This document shows positions 18,103 to 27,908 of a stretch of DNA of 64,000 nt, in pieces. Position 1 is the first letter of the stretch. Each line of letters starts with the position of its first letter. A model generated the notes under the pieces. That model did not search any database. It had not been told where the DNA came from and saw nothing but the letters and a program-made list of their open reading frames with translations. The stretch spans positions 992,001 through 1,056,000 of the forward strand of contig WGLP01000002.1 in the NCBI GenBank assembly GCA_016125505.1, in the 5' to 3' direction. The position numbers were made by a program, and so were the translations under genes. Origin of the DNA: Gammaproteobacteria bacterium. Lineage in GTDB: Bacteria > Pseudomonadota > Gammaproteobacteria > UBA6429 > Thiohalophilaceae.

Positions 18103-19533
18103 ATGTCCATCTTTATCATTGACGACAATATTGAGCGCCGCGCACAACTTGAACTTTTACTGGGATTTATCGATTTTGACATCTATGCCACTGGAGGCTA
18201 TTCCGGCTGGCAGGAACTGGCCCAGGAAACACCGCCGGATGTCGTGATTATCGGGGAATGCAAAGACACCGAACGGGTTATCAATCTGATCCAGGCGGTA
18301 AAAGAATCCTGCGGCAACACCACGCCGGTCTTACTCCTGTCGGAGATGCGCGATAAAAGCCTGCTGGTTCCCGAACTGGCCAAGATCATCGTCAATGTGA
18401 TTGAAGTCCCCATCAAACACCGCCAGCTCGTACATGCCCTGCATCTTGCCCAGGTCTATCGTGAGTCGCAGGTCGGCAGCGGTGGTTCGGCACCGATGCT
18501 GTTCCGATCCCTGGTAGGTCACAGCCGCGCCATCGTGCAGGTGCGCAAGCTGATCGAACAGGTTGCCGATACCGACGCCAATGTCCTGATCCTCGGCGAT
18601 TCCGGCACCGGCAAGGAAGTGGTTGCCCGCAATCTGCATTACTATTCTTCACGCCGCGATCGTCCGTTCGTCCCGGTGAACTGCGGCGCGATTCCCCCGG
18701 ACCTGCTGGAAAGCGAATTGTTCGGGCACGAGAAGGGGGCCTTCACCGGCGCCATCAGTGCACGCCAGGGCCGGTTCGAACTGGCCGAGGGCGGGACGCT
18801 GTTTCTCGATGAAATCGGTGACATGCCGCTGCCGATGCAGGTCAAACTGCTGCGCGTCCTGCAGGAACGCATTTACGAACGGGTGGGCAGTAATCGCAGC
18901 CTCAAGGCGGATGTCCGCATTGTTGCCGCCACCCACCGCAATCTGGAAGATGAAATCAAGGAAGGCCGTTTCCGCGAAGACCTGTATTACCGCCTGAACG
19001 TGTTTCCCATCGAAATGCCCGCCTTGCGCGAGCGCAGTGAAGACATCGGTCTGTTGATCAAGGAATTGATCACGCGCATGGAACACGAGCAACGCGGTTC
19101 GGTTCGCCTGACCCCTGCCGCGGTGACGGCACTGACCCATTACCCCTGGCCGGGCAATGTGCGCGAGTTATCCAACCTGATGGAGCGTCTGATCATCATG
19201 TTTCCCTATGGCGTGGTCGATGTGCGCGACCTGCCGGAAAAATTCCGTGGCCATGTCGACGACGCGGATGAGGCATATGGCGGTGAGCCCTCCGGGGAAT
19301 ACAGTCTGCCGATGGACGGGGACGTCGCCAATGCCGTGCGTTTACCGCGCGAAGGCCTCGATCTGAAGGAACACCTCAACCAGCTGGAATTCTCTCTGAT
19401 CAAACAGGCGCTGGACGAGGCCGATGGCATCGTCGCCCATGCCGCCAAGCGTTTGGCGATGCGGCGGACCACCCTGGTCGAAAAAATGCGGAAGTTCGGG
19501 CTGACGCGTCAAGAACACGTGTCAGGAATTTGA
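18103..19533 (+). CDS. fleQ: Flagellar master regulator FleQ (sigma54 activator)
   Basis: 476 aa from the ATG at 18103, preceded by AGGAAGAG. An N-terminal receiver-like domain (residues 1-120) lacks an obvious phosphorylatable Asp, as in FleQ/FlrA. The AAA+ domain has Walker A GDSGTGKE, the sigma54-contact loop GAFTGA and Walker [14 protein letters not shown] Fis-type helix-turn-helix ends the protein ([20 protein letters not shown]). FleQ heads the cascade that activates fleSR, fliEFGHIJ and other sigma54 genes and, in Pseudomonas, responds to c-di-GMP and FleN. Residues for c-di-GMP binding were not checked. Confidence 0.93.
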   Translation: MSIFIIDDNIERRAQLELLLGFIDFDIYATGGYSGWQELAQETPPDVVIIGECKDTERVINLIQAVKESCGNTTPVLLLSEMRDKSLLVPELAKIIVNVIEVPIKHRQLVHALHLAQVYRESQVGSGGSAPMLFRSLVGHSRAIVQVRKLIEQVADTDANVLILGDSGTGKEVVARNLHYYSSRRDRPFVPVNCGAIPPDLLESELFGHEKGAFTGAISARQGRFELAEGGTLFLDEIGDMPLPMQVKLLRVLQERIYERVGSNRSLKADVRIVAATHRNLEDEIKEGRFREDLYYRLNVFPIEMPALRERSEDIGLLIKELITRMEHEQRGSVRLTPAAVTALTHYPWPGNVRELSNLMERLIIMFPYGVVDVRDLPEKFRGHVDDADEAYGGEPSGEYSLPMDGDVANAVRLPREGLDLKEHLNQLEFSLIKQALDEADGIVAHAAKRLAMRRTTLVEKMRKFGLTRQEHVSGI

Positions 19534-19586
19534 CCTGCCCACAAGTCGGCTACGCTAACTCTTTGTAAAAACAAGAAAAATGTTTT

Positions 19587-19602
19587 AGGCATGCTTCTTG
19601 CT
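19587..19602 (+). promoter_or_regulatory. Sigma54 promoter of fleSR-fliEFGHIJ
   Basis: AGGCAT-GCTTC-TTGCT keeps the GG and GC at the correct ten-base spacing and the full TTGC; two peripheral bases deviate. It lies 56 bases before the fleS ATG. It also shows that an in-frame TTG at 19598 cannot be the fleS start, because that codon is part of the -12 element. Activation by FleQ follows the Pseudomonas model. Confidence 0.75.
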
Positions 19603-19657
19603 CTTTGAGAAACAGAAAAAACTCTGTTTCTCAGACGAAGAAGAGCGGTTGCAAGCC

Positions 19658-20875
19658 ATGAGTACTGACGCACAACTTTCACCCGACGCGTTACAAGACG
19701 CCTTTCGCGCCTTCAACCAGTTATCCAACCAACTGGCCACGTCTTATCAGGCCCTGGAGCAGCGGGTCACTCATCTCAATGATGAGTTGCACCGGACCCA
19801 GGATGCCCGCATTCGCGAACTCACCGAAAAAGAACGCCTGGCCAATCGCCTGTCCACCCTGTTACAGGCCTTGCCGGGTGGCGTCATCGCCCTCGACAAC
19901 AATGGCGTCGTGCAGGAACACAATCAGGCGGCCATCGATTTACTCGGCGAACCCTTGTCCGGCATCAGTTGGGCGCAAGTAATCCAGCGCGCCTTTGCCC
20001 CACGCAGCGACGACGGTCACGACGTATCGCTGGTGGACGGACGCCGCGTCAATATTTCCACCTGCCCGATGATCAACGAGCCCGGTCAGATCCTGTTGCT
20101 GACCGACGTCACGGAGATCCGTGAATTACAGGAGCGTCTGAGTCAGCAGCAACGCCTGGTGGCCATGGGGGAAATGGCCGCATCGCTGGCGCATCAAATC
20201 CGGACACCCCTGGCCTCGGCCATGCTGTATACCTCGCACCTGCGCCGGCCCGGTCTCAAGGCGGAGGATCACGATCGCTTCAGCGAGAAAGTGCGGGCCC
20301 GGCTTGCCCACCTGGAACATATCGTGAATGACATGCTGTTGTATGCACGCAGCAACAACACCGGCGAGCAACAGTCTTTTGGTGTGAATACCCTGCTGAC
20401 GGAACTGGAACACAACCTCGATGCGCACCTGTTGCAGTCCGAGTGCGACTACCGTTGGCGCGACGATAGCAATAACGCGGAACTGGTAGGCAATCAGCAA
20501 ATGCTGCTGAGTGCCCTGACCAATCTCGGGATGAATGCCTTGCAGGCCATGCAGGGCAAGGGTGAATTAATCGTGATTGCGCGGCAGAGTGATGCACGGC
20601 ATATCGATATCGTCGTGAGCGACAAGGGGCCGGGCATCGAGCAGGAAAAACTGCAGCATATTTTCGATCCGTTTTTTACCACGCGCGCCGAAGGCACCGG
20701 CCTGGGTCTGGCCGTGGTGCGCGCGATCATGCACGCCCACAAGGGCGAGATCATCGTGGATAGCGAATTGGGGAAGGGCACGACATTTATTTTGCGTCTG
20801 CCCTTATTGGTAGACACGGCGCAGCAACCGACTGAGACAGTAACGCCCGACACGCGTGTTTATCGTGTCGGCTGA
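19658..20875 (+). CDS. fleS: Two-component sensor kinase FleS
   Basis: 405 aa from the ATG at 19658. It is cytoplasmic: no membrane segment is seen. An N-terminal helical part is followed by a PAS domain (LPGGVIALDNNGVVQEHNQA, about residues 72-150), a HisKA domain with MAASLAHQIRTPLASAM (His at 179) and an ATPase domain (SDKGPGIEQEKL, GTGLGLAVVRAIM). It phosphorylates FleR, encoded next, to switch on mid-class flagellar genes. What it senses is unknown. Confidence 0.92.
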   Translation: MSTDAQLSPDALQDAFRAFNQLSNQLATSYQALEQRVTHLNDELHRTQDARIRELTEKERLANRLSTLLQALPGGVIALDNNGVVQEHNQAAIDLLGEPLSGISWAQVIQRAFAPRSDDGHDVSLVDGRRVNISTCPMINEPGQILLLTDVTEIRELQERLSQQQRLVAMGEMAASLAHQIRTPLASAMLYTSHLRRPGLKAEDHDRFSEKVRARLAHLEHIVNDMLLYARSNNTGEQQSFGVNTLLTELEHNLDAHLLQSECDYRWRDDSNNAELVGNQQMLLSALTNLGMNALQAMQGKGELIVIARQSDARHIDIVVSDKGPGIEQEKLQHIFDPFFTTRAEGTGLGLAVVRAIMHAHKGEIIVDSELGKGTTFILRLPLLVDTAQQPTETVTPDTRVYRVG

Positions 20876-20890
20876 GAGTGAGGTGAAAAC

Positions 20891-22291
20891 ATGAGTACAG
20901 CAAGTGTCATGGTAGTGGAAGACGATAACGAATTGCGCGAAGCCCTGAGCGAAACCCTGAGCCTGGCAGGTTACAAGGTGGCGACAGCCAGCGACGGACA
21001 GGAGGCCCTGGGGCAACTGGATGACATGGCATTCGATTTGATTGTGAGCGATATTCAAATGCCACACATGGACGGACACAGCCTGCTGAAAAAAGTCAAA
21101 AGCCTGCATCCTGAATTGCCGGTTATGTTGATGACGGCGTATGGCAGTATCCAGCAGGCCGTGGATGCCATGCGCGACGGCGCGGTGGATTACATGGTCA
21201 AGCCTTTCGAGGCCGAAGTGCTGGTGAACATGGTGTCGCGGTACGCCAGTCAGGCGAACAACGAGATCACCAATGCGATTGCGGCGGATGCACAGTCCAG
21301 ACAACTGTTTCAGATCGCCAAGCGCGTGGCGCAAAGCGATGCCACGGTAATGATCACCGGCGAGAGCGGTGTGGGTAAGGAAGTGCTGGCGCGTTACGTA
21401 CATCAACACTCCGCGCGTGCCGAGCAGCCTTTCGTTGCCATCAATTGCGCAGCCATCCCCGAGAACATGCTGGAAGCCACCTTGTTCGGTTATGAGAAGG
21501 GCGCCTACACCGGCGCTTATAAGGCCTGTCCCGGCAAGTTCGAGCAGGCGCAGGGCGGTACCCTGTTGCTGGATGAAATCACCGAAATGGATCTGGGCCT
21601 GCAGGCCAAGTTGTTGCGCGTATTGCAGGAACGCGAAGTGGAACGCCTGGGCGGCACCAAGACTATCGCGCTGGACGTACGGGTCATCGCCACCTCCAAT
21701 CGTGAAGTACGCAGTTATGTTGCCGCCGGCAAGTTTCGTGAAGACCTGTTCTACCGCCTCAATGTCTTTCCCTTGCACATCCTGCCATTGCGTTTGCGTC
21801 CCGCGGATATCATCCCGCTGGCGGAGCAAAAGCTGCAGCGTCTGTGCAGCCAGCAAAACCGGCGTGTCCCGCAGCTGGACGCAGGTGCGCAGGCCAAACT
21901 CCAGGGCCATGGCTGGACCGGTAACGTGCGGGAACTGGACAACGTCATGCAACGCGCCCTGATCCTGCAGCAGGGCGAGATGATTACTGAAGACGATATT
22001 CATTTTGAAATCAGCGAACAGGCGGCAGTATCCGCAATATCGCAGACACCGGCACCCGCCATGCCGTCGATGCAGGCTGCGGCAAACAGCGCCGGCGCCG
22101 ATTCTCTCAATGACGATCTGAAACAACGCGAGTGGTCGGTCATTCTCAAGGCCATCGCGACGGCCAACGGCAGTCGCAAGAAGGCAGCGGAGCGTCTCGG
22201 GATCAGTCAGCGTACCCTGCGTTACAAACTGGCGCGGATGCGTGAAGCGGGCATCAGCATTCCCGGCAAGACATCCGCGGAAGCGTTTTAA
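20891..22291 (+). CDS. fleR: Sigma54-dependent response regulator FleR
   Basis: 466 aa. Receiver domain with phospho-acceptor Asp54 (VSDIQMPHMDG), AAA+ domain with GESGVGKE and GGTLLLDEITEMD, and a C-terminal Fis-type HTH (SRKKAAERLGISQRTLRYKL). The sigma54-contact loop reads GAYTGA instead of GAFTGA. FleR with FleS activates the genes for later basal body and hook parts. fliE follows after 11 bases with a strong AGGAGGT site, so fleSR and fliE-J are probably one transcript. Confidence 0.93.
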   Translation: MSTASVMVVEDDNELREALSETLSLAGYKVATASDGQEALGQLDDMAFDLIVSDIQMPHMDGHSLLKKVKSLHPELPVMLMTAYGSIQQAVDAMRDGAVDYMVKPFEAEVLVNMVSRYASQANNEITNAIAADAQSRQLFQIAKRVAQSDATVMITGESGVGKEVLARYVHQHSARAEQPFVAINCAAIPENMLEATLFGYEKGAYTGAYKACPGKFEQAQGGTLLLDEITEMDLGLQAKLLRVLQEREVERLGGTKTIALDVRVIATSNREVRSYVAAGKFREDLFYRLNVFPLHILPLRLRPADIIPLAEQKLQRLCSQQNRRVPQLDAGAQAKLQGHGWTGNVRELDNVMQRALILQQGEMITEDDIHFEISEQAAVSAISQTPAPAMPSMQAAANSAGADSLNDDLKQREWSVILKAIATANGSRKKAAERLGISQRTLRYKLARMREAGISIPGKTSAEAF

Positions 22292-22302
22292 GGAGGTCGC
22301 AG

Positions 22303-22629
22303 ATGAATAACACGATTACACCGGATGCACTCCTGGCCCAGATGCGGGCCATGATGGAAAAGGCCCAGGGCACGCCGGCGGCGCAATCCGGCCAAAGTGT
22401 GACGCAAAACGGCTTTACCGATGTACTGAAACAGGCGGTGAGTGCCGTTAACGATCAGCAGCAACAGGCGGACAAACTGGCGACGGCCTTCCAGCAGGGC
22501 GACCCCAATGTCCAGATGTCCCAGGTGATGCTGTCAATGCAGAAGGCCAGTGTGTCGTTCCAGGCCATGGTCGAGGTCCGCAATAAACTGGTAAGCGCTT
22601 ACCAGGAAATCATGAACATGCAGGTGTGA
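22303..22629 (+). CDS. fliE: Flagellar hook-basal body protein FliE
   Basis: 108 aa. FliE links the MS ring to the rod and is needed early for export. The C-terminal half has the family pattern (FQQGDPNVQMSQVMLSMQKA then SVSFQAMVEVRNKLVSAYQ). Good ribosome site AAGGAGGT before the ATG. It is followed by fliF after 12 bases. Confidence 0.95.
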   Translation: MNNTITPDALLAQMRAMMEKAQGTPAAQSGQSVTQNGFTDVLKQAVSAVNDQQQQADKLATAFQQGDPNVQMSQVMLSMQKASVSFQAMVEVRNKLVSAYQEIMNMQV

Positions 22630-22641
22630 GGTCAGTAACGC

Positions 22642-24279
22642 ATGGCAACCGAACTCGTTAAGGCAGATCAACTCAATGCGTCCTTCCAGGGGATGACGCA
22701 ACTCCCGGTTGTGCGTCAGGTCGGCCTGCTGGTCGGGCTGGCTGCCAGTATCGCGCTTGGCGTGTACGTGGTGTTGTGGTCGCGCAGCCCGGATTACAGC
22801 GTGCTCTATCATCAGGTGTCGCCGCGCGATACCAGCGAGATCGTCAATGTCCTGCAACAGCAGAACATCGCATTCAAGGTGGATACCGACAGCGGCCTGA
22901 TCATGGTCGATTCGAAAAAGGTCCACGAGGCGCGCATGGCGCTGGCGGCGCAGGACTTGCCGCATTCCTACGGTGACGGCTTTGACCTGATCGAGAAGGA
23001 CCAGGGTTTCGGCACCAGCGATTTTATCCAGAACGCACGCTACCAGCGCGCACTGGAGAGCGAACTGGCGCGCACGATCATGTCGATCTCCGCCGTGGAT
23101 AATGCGCGTGTCCACCTGGCCTTGCCCAAGGAGTCCGCCTTCCTGGCCGACAAGCGCAAGCCCAGCGCGTCGGTCTTTATCAATCTGGCGCCGGGTCGTC
23201 GTCTGGGCGACGAACAGGTGTCCGCGATCATCCATCTGGTCGCTTCGAGCGTGCCCAATATGGAAAGCAATGAAGTCACCCTGGTCGATGACAAAGGGCA
23301 TTTATTGTCGCGGACCGATGCCGGCACCGGGATCGGCATGTCTACGCGGCAACTGGAATACAAGCACAAGGTGGAATCCCAACTGGCGAATAACATCGAA
23401 AATATCCTGCTGCCGATCGTGGGACCTAACAAGGTCCGCGCGCAGGTCGTGGCGTCCATGGATTTTACGCAACTGGAAATGACGCAGGAATCGTTTGATC
23501 CGGATTCGCCGGCGCTGCGTAGCGAACAACGGGTGGAAGAACGCAGCCAGGGTGCCGGGGCGACCGGGGGTGTGCCGGGTGCATTGAGCAATCAACCGCC
23601 GGGTGCGGCCACGGCGCCGCAACAGGCCAATGGCACGACCACAACCACTACCACCACGACGAACGGTAATCAAAAGTCACAGGTACGTTACACCATCAAT
23701 AACGAACTGGATCGCTCCATCGTGCACCGGCGCCAGAGTCCGGGTGCGATCAAGCGCCTGTCGGTCGCCGTGGTGGTGGATCACAAACTGGTGAAGAACG
23801 ACAAGGGCGAACTGGTTTCCACCGCCTATACTCAGGAAGAGTTGAATCGCTTTATCACCCTGGCCAAGGAGGCCGTGGGCTTCGATGCGATGCGGGGCGA
23901 CAGTGTGAATGTGATCAATGCGGAATTTTCGCCGCCGCCGACCATTGAGCCGGCACCGCCAGCCTCTTTCCTTGATAAACCCTGGGTCTGGGATGTGGGC
24001 AAACAGGTGCTGGGTGGATTACTTGCGGCGCTGGTGTTGTTCGGTGTGTTGCGCCCGGTCATGCGTAACCTGTCGAAGATCCCGCCGGTGAGAGAAATGG
24101 CCGCGGGCGCCGGCGGTGACGGTCTGGACGAGGACCAGGTGACGCTCACCAACGAAAAAGGACAGCGTATCCCGAAACCGAACGAATACGAATCGGATCT
24201 AGAGATGGCCAAGGCGATGGTGATTCAGGAACCCAAGCGCGTGGCACAGGTTGTTAAACAATGGGTAAGTGAAGGTTAG
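22642..24279 (+). CDS. fliF: Flagellar MS-ring protein FliF
   Basis: 545 aa. FliF forms the inner-membrane MS ring. Two membrane segments are visible: residues about 28-48 (VGLLVGLAASIALGVYVVLW) and about 455-475 (VLGGLLAALVLFGVL). Between them are the periplasmic ring-building motifs, including VDNARVHLALPKESAF. A loop at about residues 295-345 is low-complexity with a run of Thr codons. The C-terminal tail (SDLEMAKAMVIQEPKRVAQVVKQW) is the FliG-binding part. Confidence 0.95.
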   Translation: MATELVKADQLNASFQGMTQLPVVRQVGLLVGLAASIALGVYVVLWSRSPDYSVLYHQVSPRDTSEIVNVLQQQNIAFKVDTDSGLIMVDSKKVHEARMALAAQDLPHSYGDGFDLIEKDQGFGTSDFIQNARYQRALESELARTIMSISAVDNARVHLALPKESAFLADKRKPSASVFINLAPGRRLGDEQVSAIIHLVASSVPNMESNEVTLVDDKGHLLSRTDAGTGIGMSTRQLEYKHKVESQLANNIENILLPIVGPNKVRAQVVASMDFTQLEMTQESFDPDSPALRSEQRVEERSQGAGATGGVPGALSNQPPGAATAPQQANGTTTTTTTTTNGNQKSQVRYTINNELDRSIVHRRQSPGAIKRLSVAVVVDHKLVKNDKGELVSTAYTQEELNRFITLAKEAVGFDAMRGDSVNVINAEFSPPPTIEPAPPASFLDKPWVWDVGKQVLGGLLAALVLFGVLRPVMRNLSKIPPVREMAAGAGGDGLDEDQVTLTNEKGQRIPKPNEYESDLEMAKAMVIQEPKRVAQVVKQWVSEG

Positions 24280-24291
24280 TAACAGTCTTAT

Positions 24292-25314
24292 ATGGCAGCA
24301 GTCGACAATAAAAAAAGCAAACTCTCCGGTGCCGAACGCGCCGCCGTATTGTTGATGACCCTGGGTGAACAGGATGCGGCGGAAGTACTTAAGCATATGT
24401 CGCCCAAGGAAGTGCAGAAGATCGGCGAGGCCATGGCAAATATCGCCAATGTGCCCAAGGATGCCGTATCGACGGTGCTCGGTGATTTCTGCGATGCGGT
24501 GGATGAGCAAACCGAACTGGGTATCGGCAATGAAGATTACCTGCGTTCGATCCTGACCAATGCCCTGGGTGAGGACAAGGCGCGTAATATCATCGATCGG
24601 ATCCTGCTGGGTCGCCATTCGAAAGGTCTGGATGCGCTCAAGTGGATGGAGCCGCGTGCGATTGCCGATCTGATCCGGCTGGAGCACCCGCAGATCATCG
24701 CTATCGTGCTGTCCTATCTCGAACAGGATCAGGCGGCCGATGTGCTGGCGGCGCTGCCCGAAAACATGCGGGTCGATATCGTTATGCGCATCGCTTCGCT
24801 CGACGGGATTCAGCCCAGCGCCATCCATGAGCTGGATGACATGCTGGAAAAACAGTTCTCCGGTAATTCCGACAACATCAAGTCTTCCGCGGTGGGTGGT
24901 CTCAAGACCGCCGCCAATATCATGAACTTCCTGGATAGCACGCTGGAGGCGGAGATCATCGAGAAGGTCAAGGAAATCGATGACGAAATGGGCACGGGCA
25001 TTCAGGACCTCATGTTCGTCTTCGAAAATCTCATCGAGGTGGACGACCGCGGTATCCAGGCACTGTTGCGCGAGATCTCGTCGGAGACACTCATTATTGC
25101 CCTGAAGGGCGCCGACGAGGGGATCAAGGAAAAGATCTTCAAGAACATGTCGCGGCGCGCGGGTGAGATGCTGCGCGATGACCTGGAGGCACGCGGGCCG
25201 GTCAAGCTCAGCGAGGTCGAGGCCGCGCAGAAGGAAGTGCTGACCGTGGCACGACGCATGGCCGAGACCGGCGAGATCTCGCTGGGCGGCAAGGGCGGCG
25301 ACGAATATGTCTAA
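24292..25314 (+). CDS. fliG: Flagellar motor switch protein FliG
   Basis: 340 aa, standard. FliG sits on the MS ring and makes contact with the stator. The N-terminal FliF-binding part (LSGAERAAVLLMTLGEQDAAEV), the middle domain with the EHPQ motif (LIRLEHPQIIAIVLSYL) and the C-terminal torque helix (KNMSRRAGEMLRDDLEARGPV) are all intact. Its 3' end overlaps fliH by 8 bases. Confidence 0.96.
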   Translation: MAAVDNKKSKLSGAERAAVLLMTLGEQDAAEVLKHMSPKEVQKIGEAMANIANVPKDAVSTVLGDFCDAVDEQTELGIGNEDYLRSILTNALGEDKARNIIDRILLGRHSKGLDALKWMEPRAIADLIRLEHPQIIAIVLSYLEQDQAADVLAALPENMRVDIVMRIASLDGIQPSAIHELDDMLEKQFSGNSDNIKSSAVGGLKTAANIMNFLDSTLEAEIIEKVKEIDDEMGTGIQDLMFVFENLIEVDDRGIQALLREISSETLIIALKGADEGIKEKIFKNMSRRAGEMLRDDLEARGPVKLSEVEAAQKEVLTVARRMAETGEISLGGKGGDEYV

Positions 25315-25933
25315 GGTGGTCTATCCCGATCAATCCACCGATTACGAGCGCTGGGAGTTGCCCGAAGTCGATGATCCCGCGGCGAGTCACTACAGCCGTT
25401 TGTTGACGGCGGGACAGATCGAAAATATTCAGAAACAGGCCTATGAAGAAGGCTTCAAGCAGGGTCGGGATGAAGGTTATGCGGCGGGGCAGACGCTCGT
25501 CAATCAACATGCCACACGACTCAAGTCGATGCTGGACCTGCTGAGTGCGCCACTGGCGGAACTGGATGAGCAGGTGATGCAACAATTGCTCGACCTGGTC
25601 ACCACGATTGCACGCCAGGTGATTCGTCGCGAACTGCGCGCCGACCCGGGGCAGGTCATCGGTGTCGTGCGCGAATGTATCAAGGCCCTGCCTATTGCCG
25701 CGCGCAAGGTCATTATCTATCTGCACCCGGAGGACGCCGAACTGGTGCGCAATGCCTTCTCCATCGACGAAGGCACGGACCAGGCCTGGAAGATCGTGGA
25801 AGACCCGGTATTGACGCGGGGCGGTTGCCGGATCGAGGCGGAACATTCCAAGATCGATGCCAGTGTCGAACAGCAACTCAACCGGGTGATCGCCAACCTG
25901 CTTGGCGGAGAGCGTGAACGTGATAACGGCTGA
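25307..25933 (+). CDS. fliH: Flagellar export apparatus protein FliH
   Basis: 208 aa. FliH is the stator-like regulator of the FliI ATPase. The N-terminal segment contains Trp ([12 protein letters not shown]) typical for docking to FlhA; a GxxxG-rich helix ([18 protein letters not shown]) follows, then the C-terminal FliI-binding domain ([21 protein letters not shown]). It overlaps fliG and fliI, suggesting translational coupling. Confidence 0.92.
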   Translation: MSKVVYPDQSTDYERWELPEVDDPAASHYSRLLTAGQIENIQKQAYEEGFKQGRDEGYAAGQTLVNQHATRLKSMLDLLSAPLAELDEQVMQQLLDLVTTIARQVIRRELRADPGQVIGVVRECIKALPIAARKVIIYLHPEDAELVRNAFSIDEGTDQAWKIVEDPVLTRGGCRIEAEHSKIDASVEQQLNRVIANLLGGERERDNG

Positions 25934-27350
25934 TCCCAAACAGGTTCAGCAATACCGTCAACGCTGGTTGACGCGTCTGCGTGAACATCGCGGACACCTC
26001 GACGAACCCCCGGGGATCGTAGTGGAAGGCGTACTCAATCGCATGGTGGGGCTGACCCTGGAAGCGGTCGGTTGCCAGGCGGCCATCGGTGCACGTTGCG
26101 TTGTCGACAGTCCGGGCAGCGCCAGCATCGAGGCGGAAGTCGTGGGCTTTGCCGACGAACGTTTGTATCTGATGCCGACAGGCAGTTTGCATGGCATACG
26201 CCCCAATGCGCGTGTGATCCCTACCGATAAAGTTTATGAGGCGCCGGTGGGCAATGCCTTGCTGGGCCGTGTCCTCGATGGTGCCGGGCGGCCGCTGGAC
26301 GGCAAAGGTCCGCTGCGCGTACAGGAGCGTATGCCTTTATCCGGTCGTCCGATCAATCCCCTGCAGCGTCAGCCCATCGACAAACCGCTCGATGTCGGGG
26401 TACGCAGCATCAATGCCTTGTTGACCGTGGGCCGTGGCCAACGCATGGGCCTGTTCGCCGGCAGCGGCGTGGGCAAGAGTGTGTTGTTGGGCATGATGAC
26501 AAAATTTACGACCGCGGATGTGATCGTGGTCGGGCTCATCGGCGAACGTGGCCGCGAAGTGAAGGAATTCATCAATAACATCCTCGGCGAGGAAGGCATG
26601 GCGCGCTCGGTGGTGGTGGCTGTCCCCGCCGATCACACGCCGGTGATGCGTATGCACGGCGCGGCCATGGCAACCACCATTGCCGAATATTTTCGCGATC
26701 AGGGCAAGCACGTCTTGTTGTTGATGGACTCCCTGACACGCTATGCCCAGGCGCAACGCGAGATCGCCCTGGCTATCGGCGAACCGCCGGCCACCAAGGG
26801 TTATCCGCCATCGGTGTTTGCGCGCCTGCCGCAACTGGTGGAGCGTGCCGGCAATGCCGATCAGGGCGGCGGTTCGATCACCGCGTTTTATACCGTGTTG
26901 ACCGAAGGCGACGATCAGCAAGACCCGATTGCGGACGCCGCCCGCGCTATTCTCGACGGACACATTGTGTTATCGCGTGAGCTTGCGGAGTCGGGGCAAT
27001 ACCCGGCGATCGATGTCGAGGCCTCCATCAGCCGGGTGATGACGGAAATCGTCGATAAGGATCACCTGCGTCTGGTGCAGCGGTTTCGCCAGATGTATTC
27101 CCTGTATCGTCAGAACCAGGATCTCATTAACGTCGGCGCCTACACGCCCGGCACGGATAGTCGTATTGATGAATCGATACAGTTGCATCCGGCACTGCTC
27201 GCCTTCCTGAGTCAGGACATGCGGACGTCCATGAGCTGGCAGGAAAGCCGGCAGTGTCTGCAAAGTCTGTTTGCCAATCATGAGGCGGAAATCAATGCCG
27301 CGCATGCCGGGATGCATGCCATGGTTAATACGGGTGGCATGCCGTCATGA
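25920..27350 (+). CDS. fliI: Flagellum-specific ATPase FliI
   Basis: 476 aa from the GTG at 25920, chosen because GGAGAG at 25907-25912 lies seven bases upstream; GTG 25914 and TTG 25902 are alternatives. FliI energises substrate entry into the flagellar export gate. It has Walker A ([15 protein letters not shown]), the F-type ATPase-like region [13 protein letters not shown] and the signature [25 protein letters not shown]. Normal length. It overlaps fliH by 14 bases and fliJ by 4. Confidence 0.95.
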   Translation: MITADPKQVQQYRQRWLTRLREHRGHLDEPPGIVVEGVLNRMVGLTLEAVGCQAAIGARCVVDSPGSASIEAEVVGFADERLYLMPTGSLHGIRPNARVIPTDKVYEAPVGNALLGRVLDGAGRPLDGKGPLRVQERMPLSGRPINPLQRQPIDKPLDVGVRSINALLTVGRGQRMGLFAGSGVGKSVLLGMMTKFTTADVIVVGLIGERGREVKEFINNILGEEGMARSVVVAVPADHTPVMRMHGAAMATTIAEYFRDQGKHVLLLMDSLTRYAQAQREIALAIGEPPATKGYPPSVFARLPQLVERAGNADQGGGSITAFYTVLTEGDDQQDPIADAARAILDGHIVLSRELAESGQYPAIDVEASISRVMTEIVDKDHLRLVQRFRQMYSLYRQNQDLINVGAYTPGTDSRIDESIQLHPALLAFLSQDMRTSMSWQESRQCLQSLFANHEAEINAAHAGMHAMVNTGGMPS

Positions 27351-27790
27351 GTCAGAAAAAATCCGAACGCTGGCAGACCCTGCGTAAAATCGCCGATCAA
27401 TTCGAACAGCAGGCGGCGCAATCGCTCGGCCGTTCCAATGGCAATCTGCATCAGCAGCAACAGCGTCTGGAAGAGTTGTTGCAGTATCGCGAGGAATACA
27501 ACCGGCAGTTCCAGCAAACCGGTGCGCGCGGAATGGACGGTGCCACGCTGCAGTCGTTCCAGAAGTTTCTGATACAACTGGACCAGGCCATCGCGCAACA
27601 ACGGCAGACCGTGGCCGCGGCCGAACGCGATTGCGATGACAAACGCCATACCTGGCAGGACAAGCACAAGACCACCCGGATCTACGACAAGACGATCGAG
27701 CGCTTCGTCGCCCAGGAACAACACACCGAGAGTCGCAAGGAACAGCACGAATCGGATGACCGGGTGAAACGGCACTCAGCGGACGATTGA
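27347..27790 (+). CDS. fliJ: Flagellar export chaperone FliJ
   Basis: 147 aa, highly charged and predicted to be an antiparallel coiled coil through almost its full length ([16 protein letters not shown]-like heptads and [21 protein letters not shown]). FliJ couples the FliI ATPase to the export gate. The ATG overlaps the fliI stop (ATGA). It is the last gene of the fleSR-fliE-J transcript; the next gene has its own promoter. Confidence 0.93.
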   Translation: MSQKKSERWQTLRKIADQFEQQAAQSLGRSNGNLHQQQQRLEELLQYREEYNRQFQQTGARGMDGATLQSFQKFLIQLDQAIAQQRQTVAAAERDCDDKRHTWQDKHKTTRIYDKTIERFVAQEQHTESRKEQHESDDRVKRHSADD

Positions 27791-27855
27791 TGTTTGCCGT
27801 GCCGACCTGGCATGGATTACGCAATATTCTCACCGAGGATGACGACCGCGATATT

Positions 27856-27871
27856 TGGCACAGCGGTTGCA
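27856..27871 (+). promoter_or_regulatory. Sigma54 promoter of fliK
   Basis: TGGCAC-AGCGG-TTGCA is a full match to the sigma54 -24/-12 consensus with exact spacing. It lies in the fliJ-fliK gap, 38 bases before the fliK ATG at 27909. A TTG at 27855 that would lengthen FliK lies inside this promoter and cannot be the start. Confidence 0.9.
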
Positions 27872-27908
27872 TTTTATGCCTAGTGAACAATTTTTCGGTG
27901 AGGATGTT

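Noticed and set aside
19598-19657. N-terminal extension of fleS from a TTG
   Set aside because: The codon is part of the sigma54 -12 element; the ATG at 19658 fits better.
20804-22126. 440-codon open frame on the minus strand
   Set aside because: Antisense to fleR; no family features. A codon-bias shadow.
23630-23670. Short tandem repeat, considered as a CRISPR or mobile feature
   Set aside because: It is a run of Thr codons in the low-complexity loop of FliF. No CRISPR array is seen anywhere in the window.
27855-27908. N-terminal extension of fliK from a TTG
   Set aside because: The codon lies in the sigma54 promoter, upstream of the expected transcription start.
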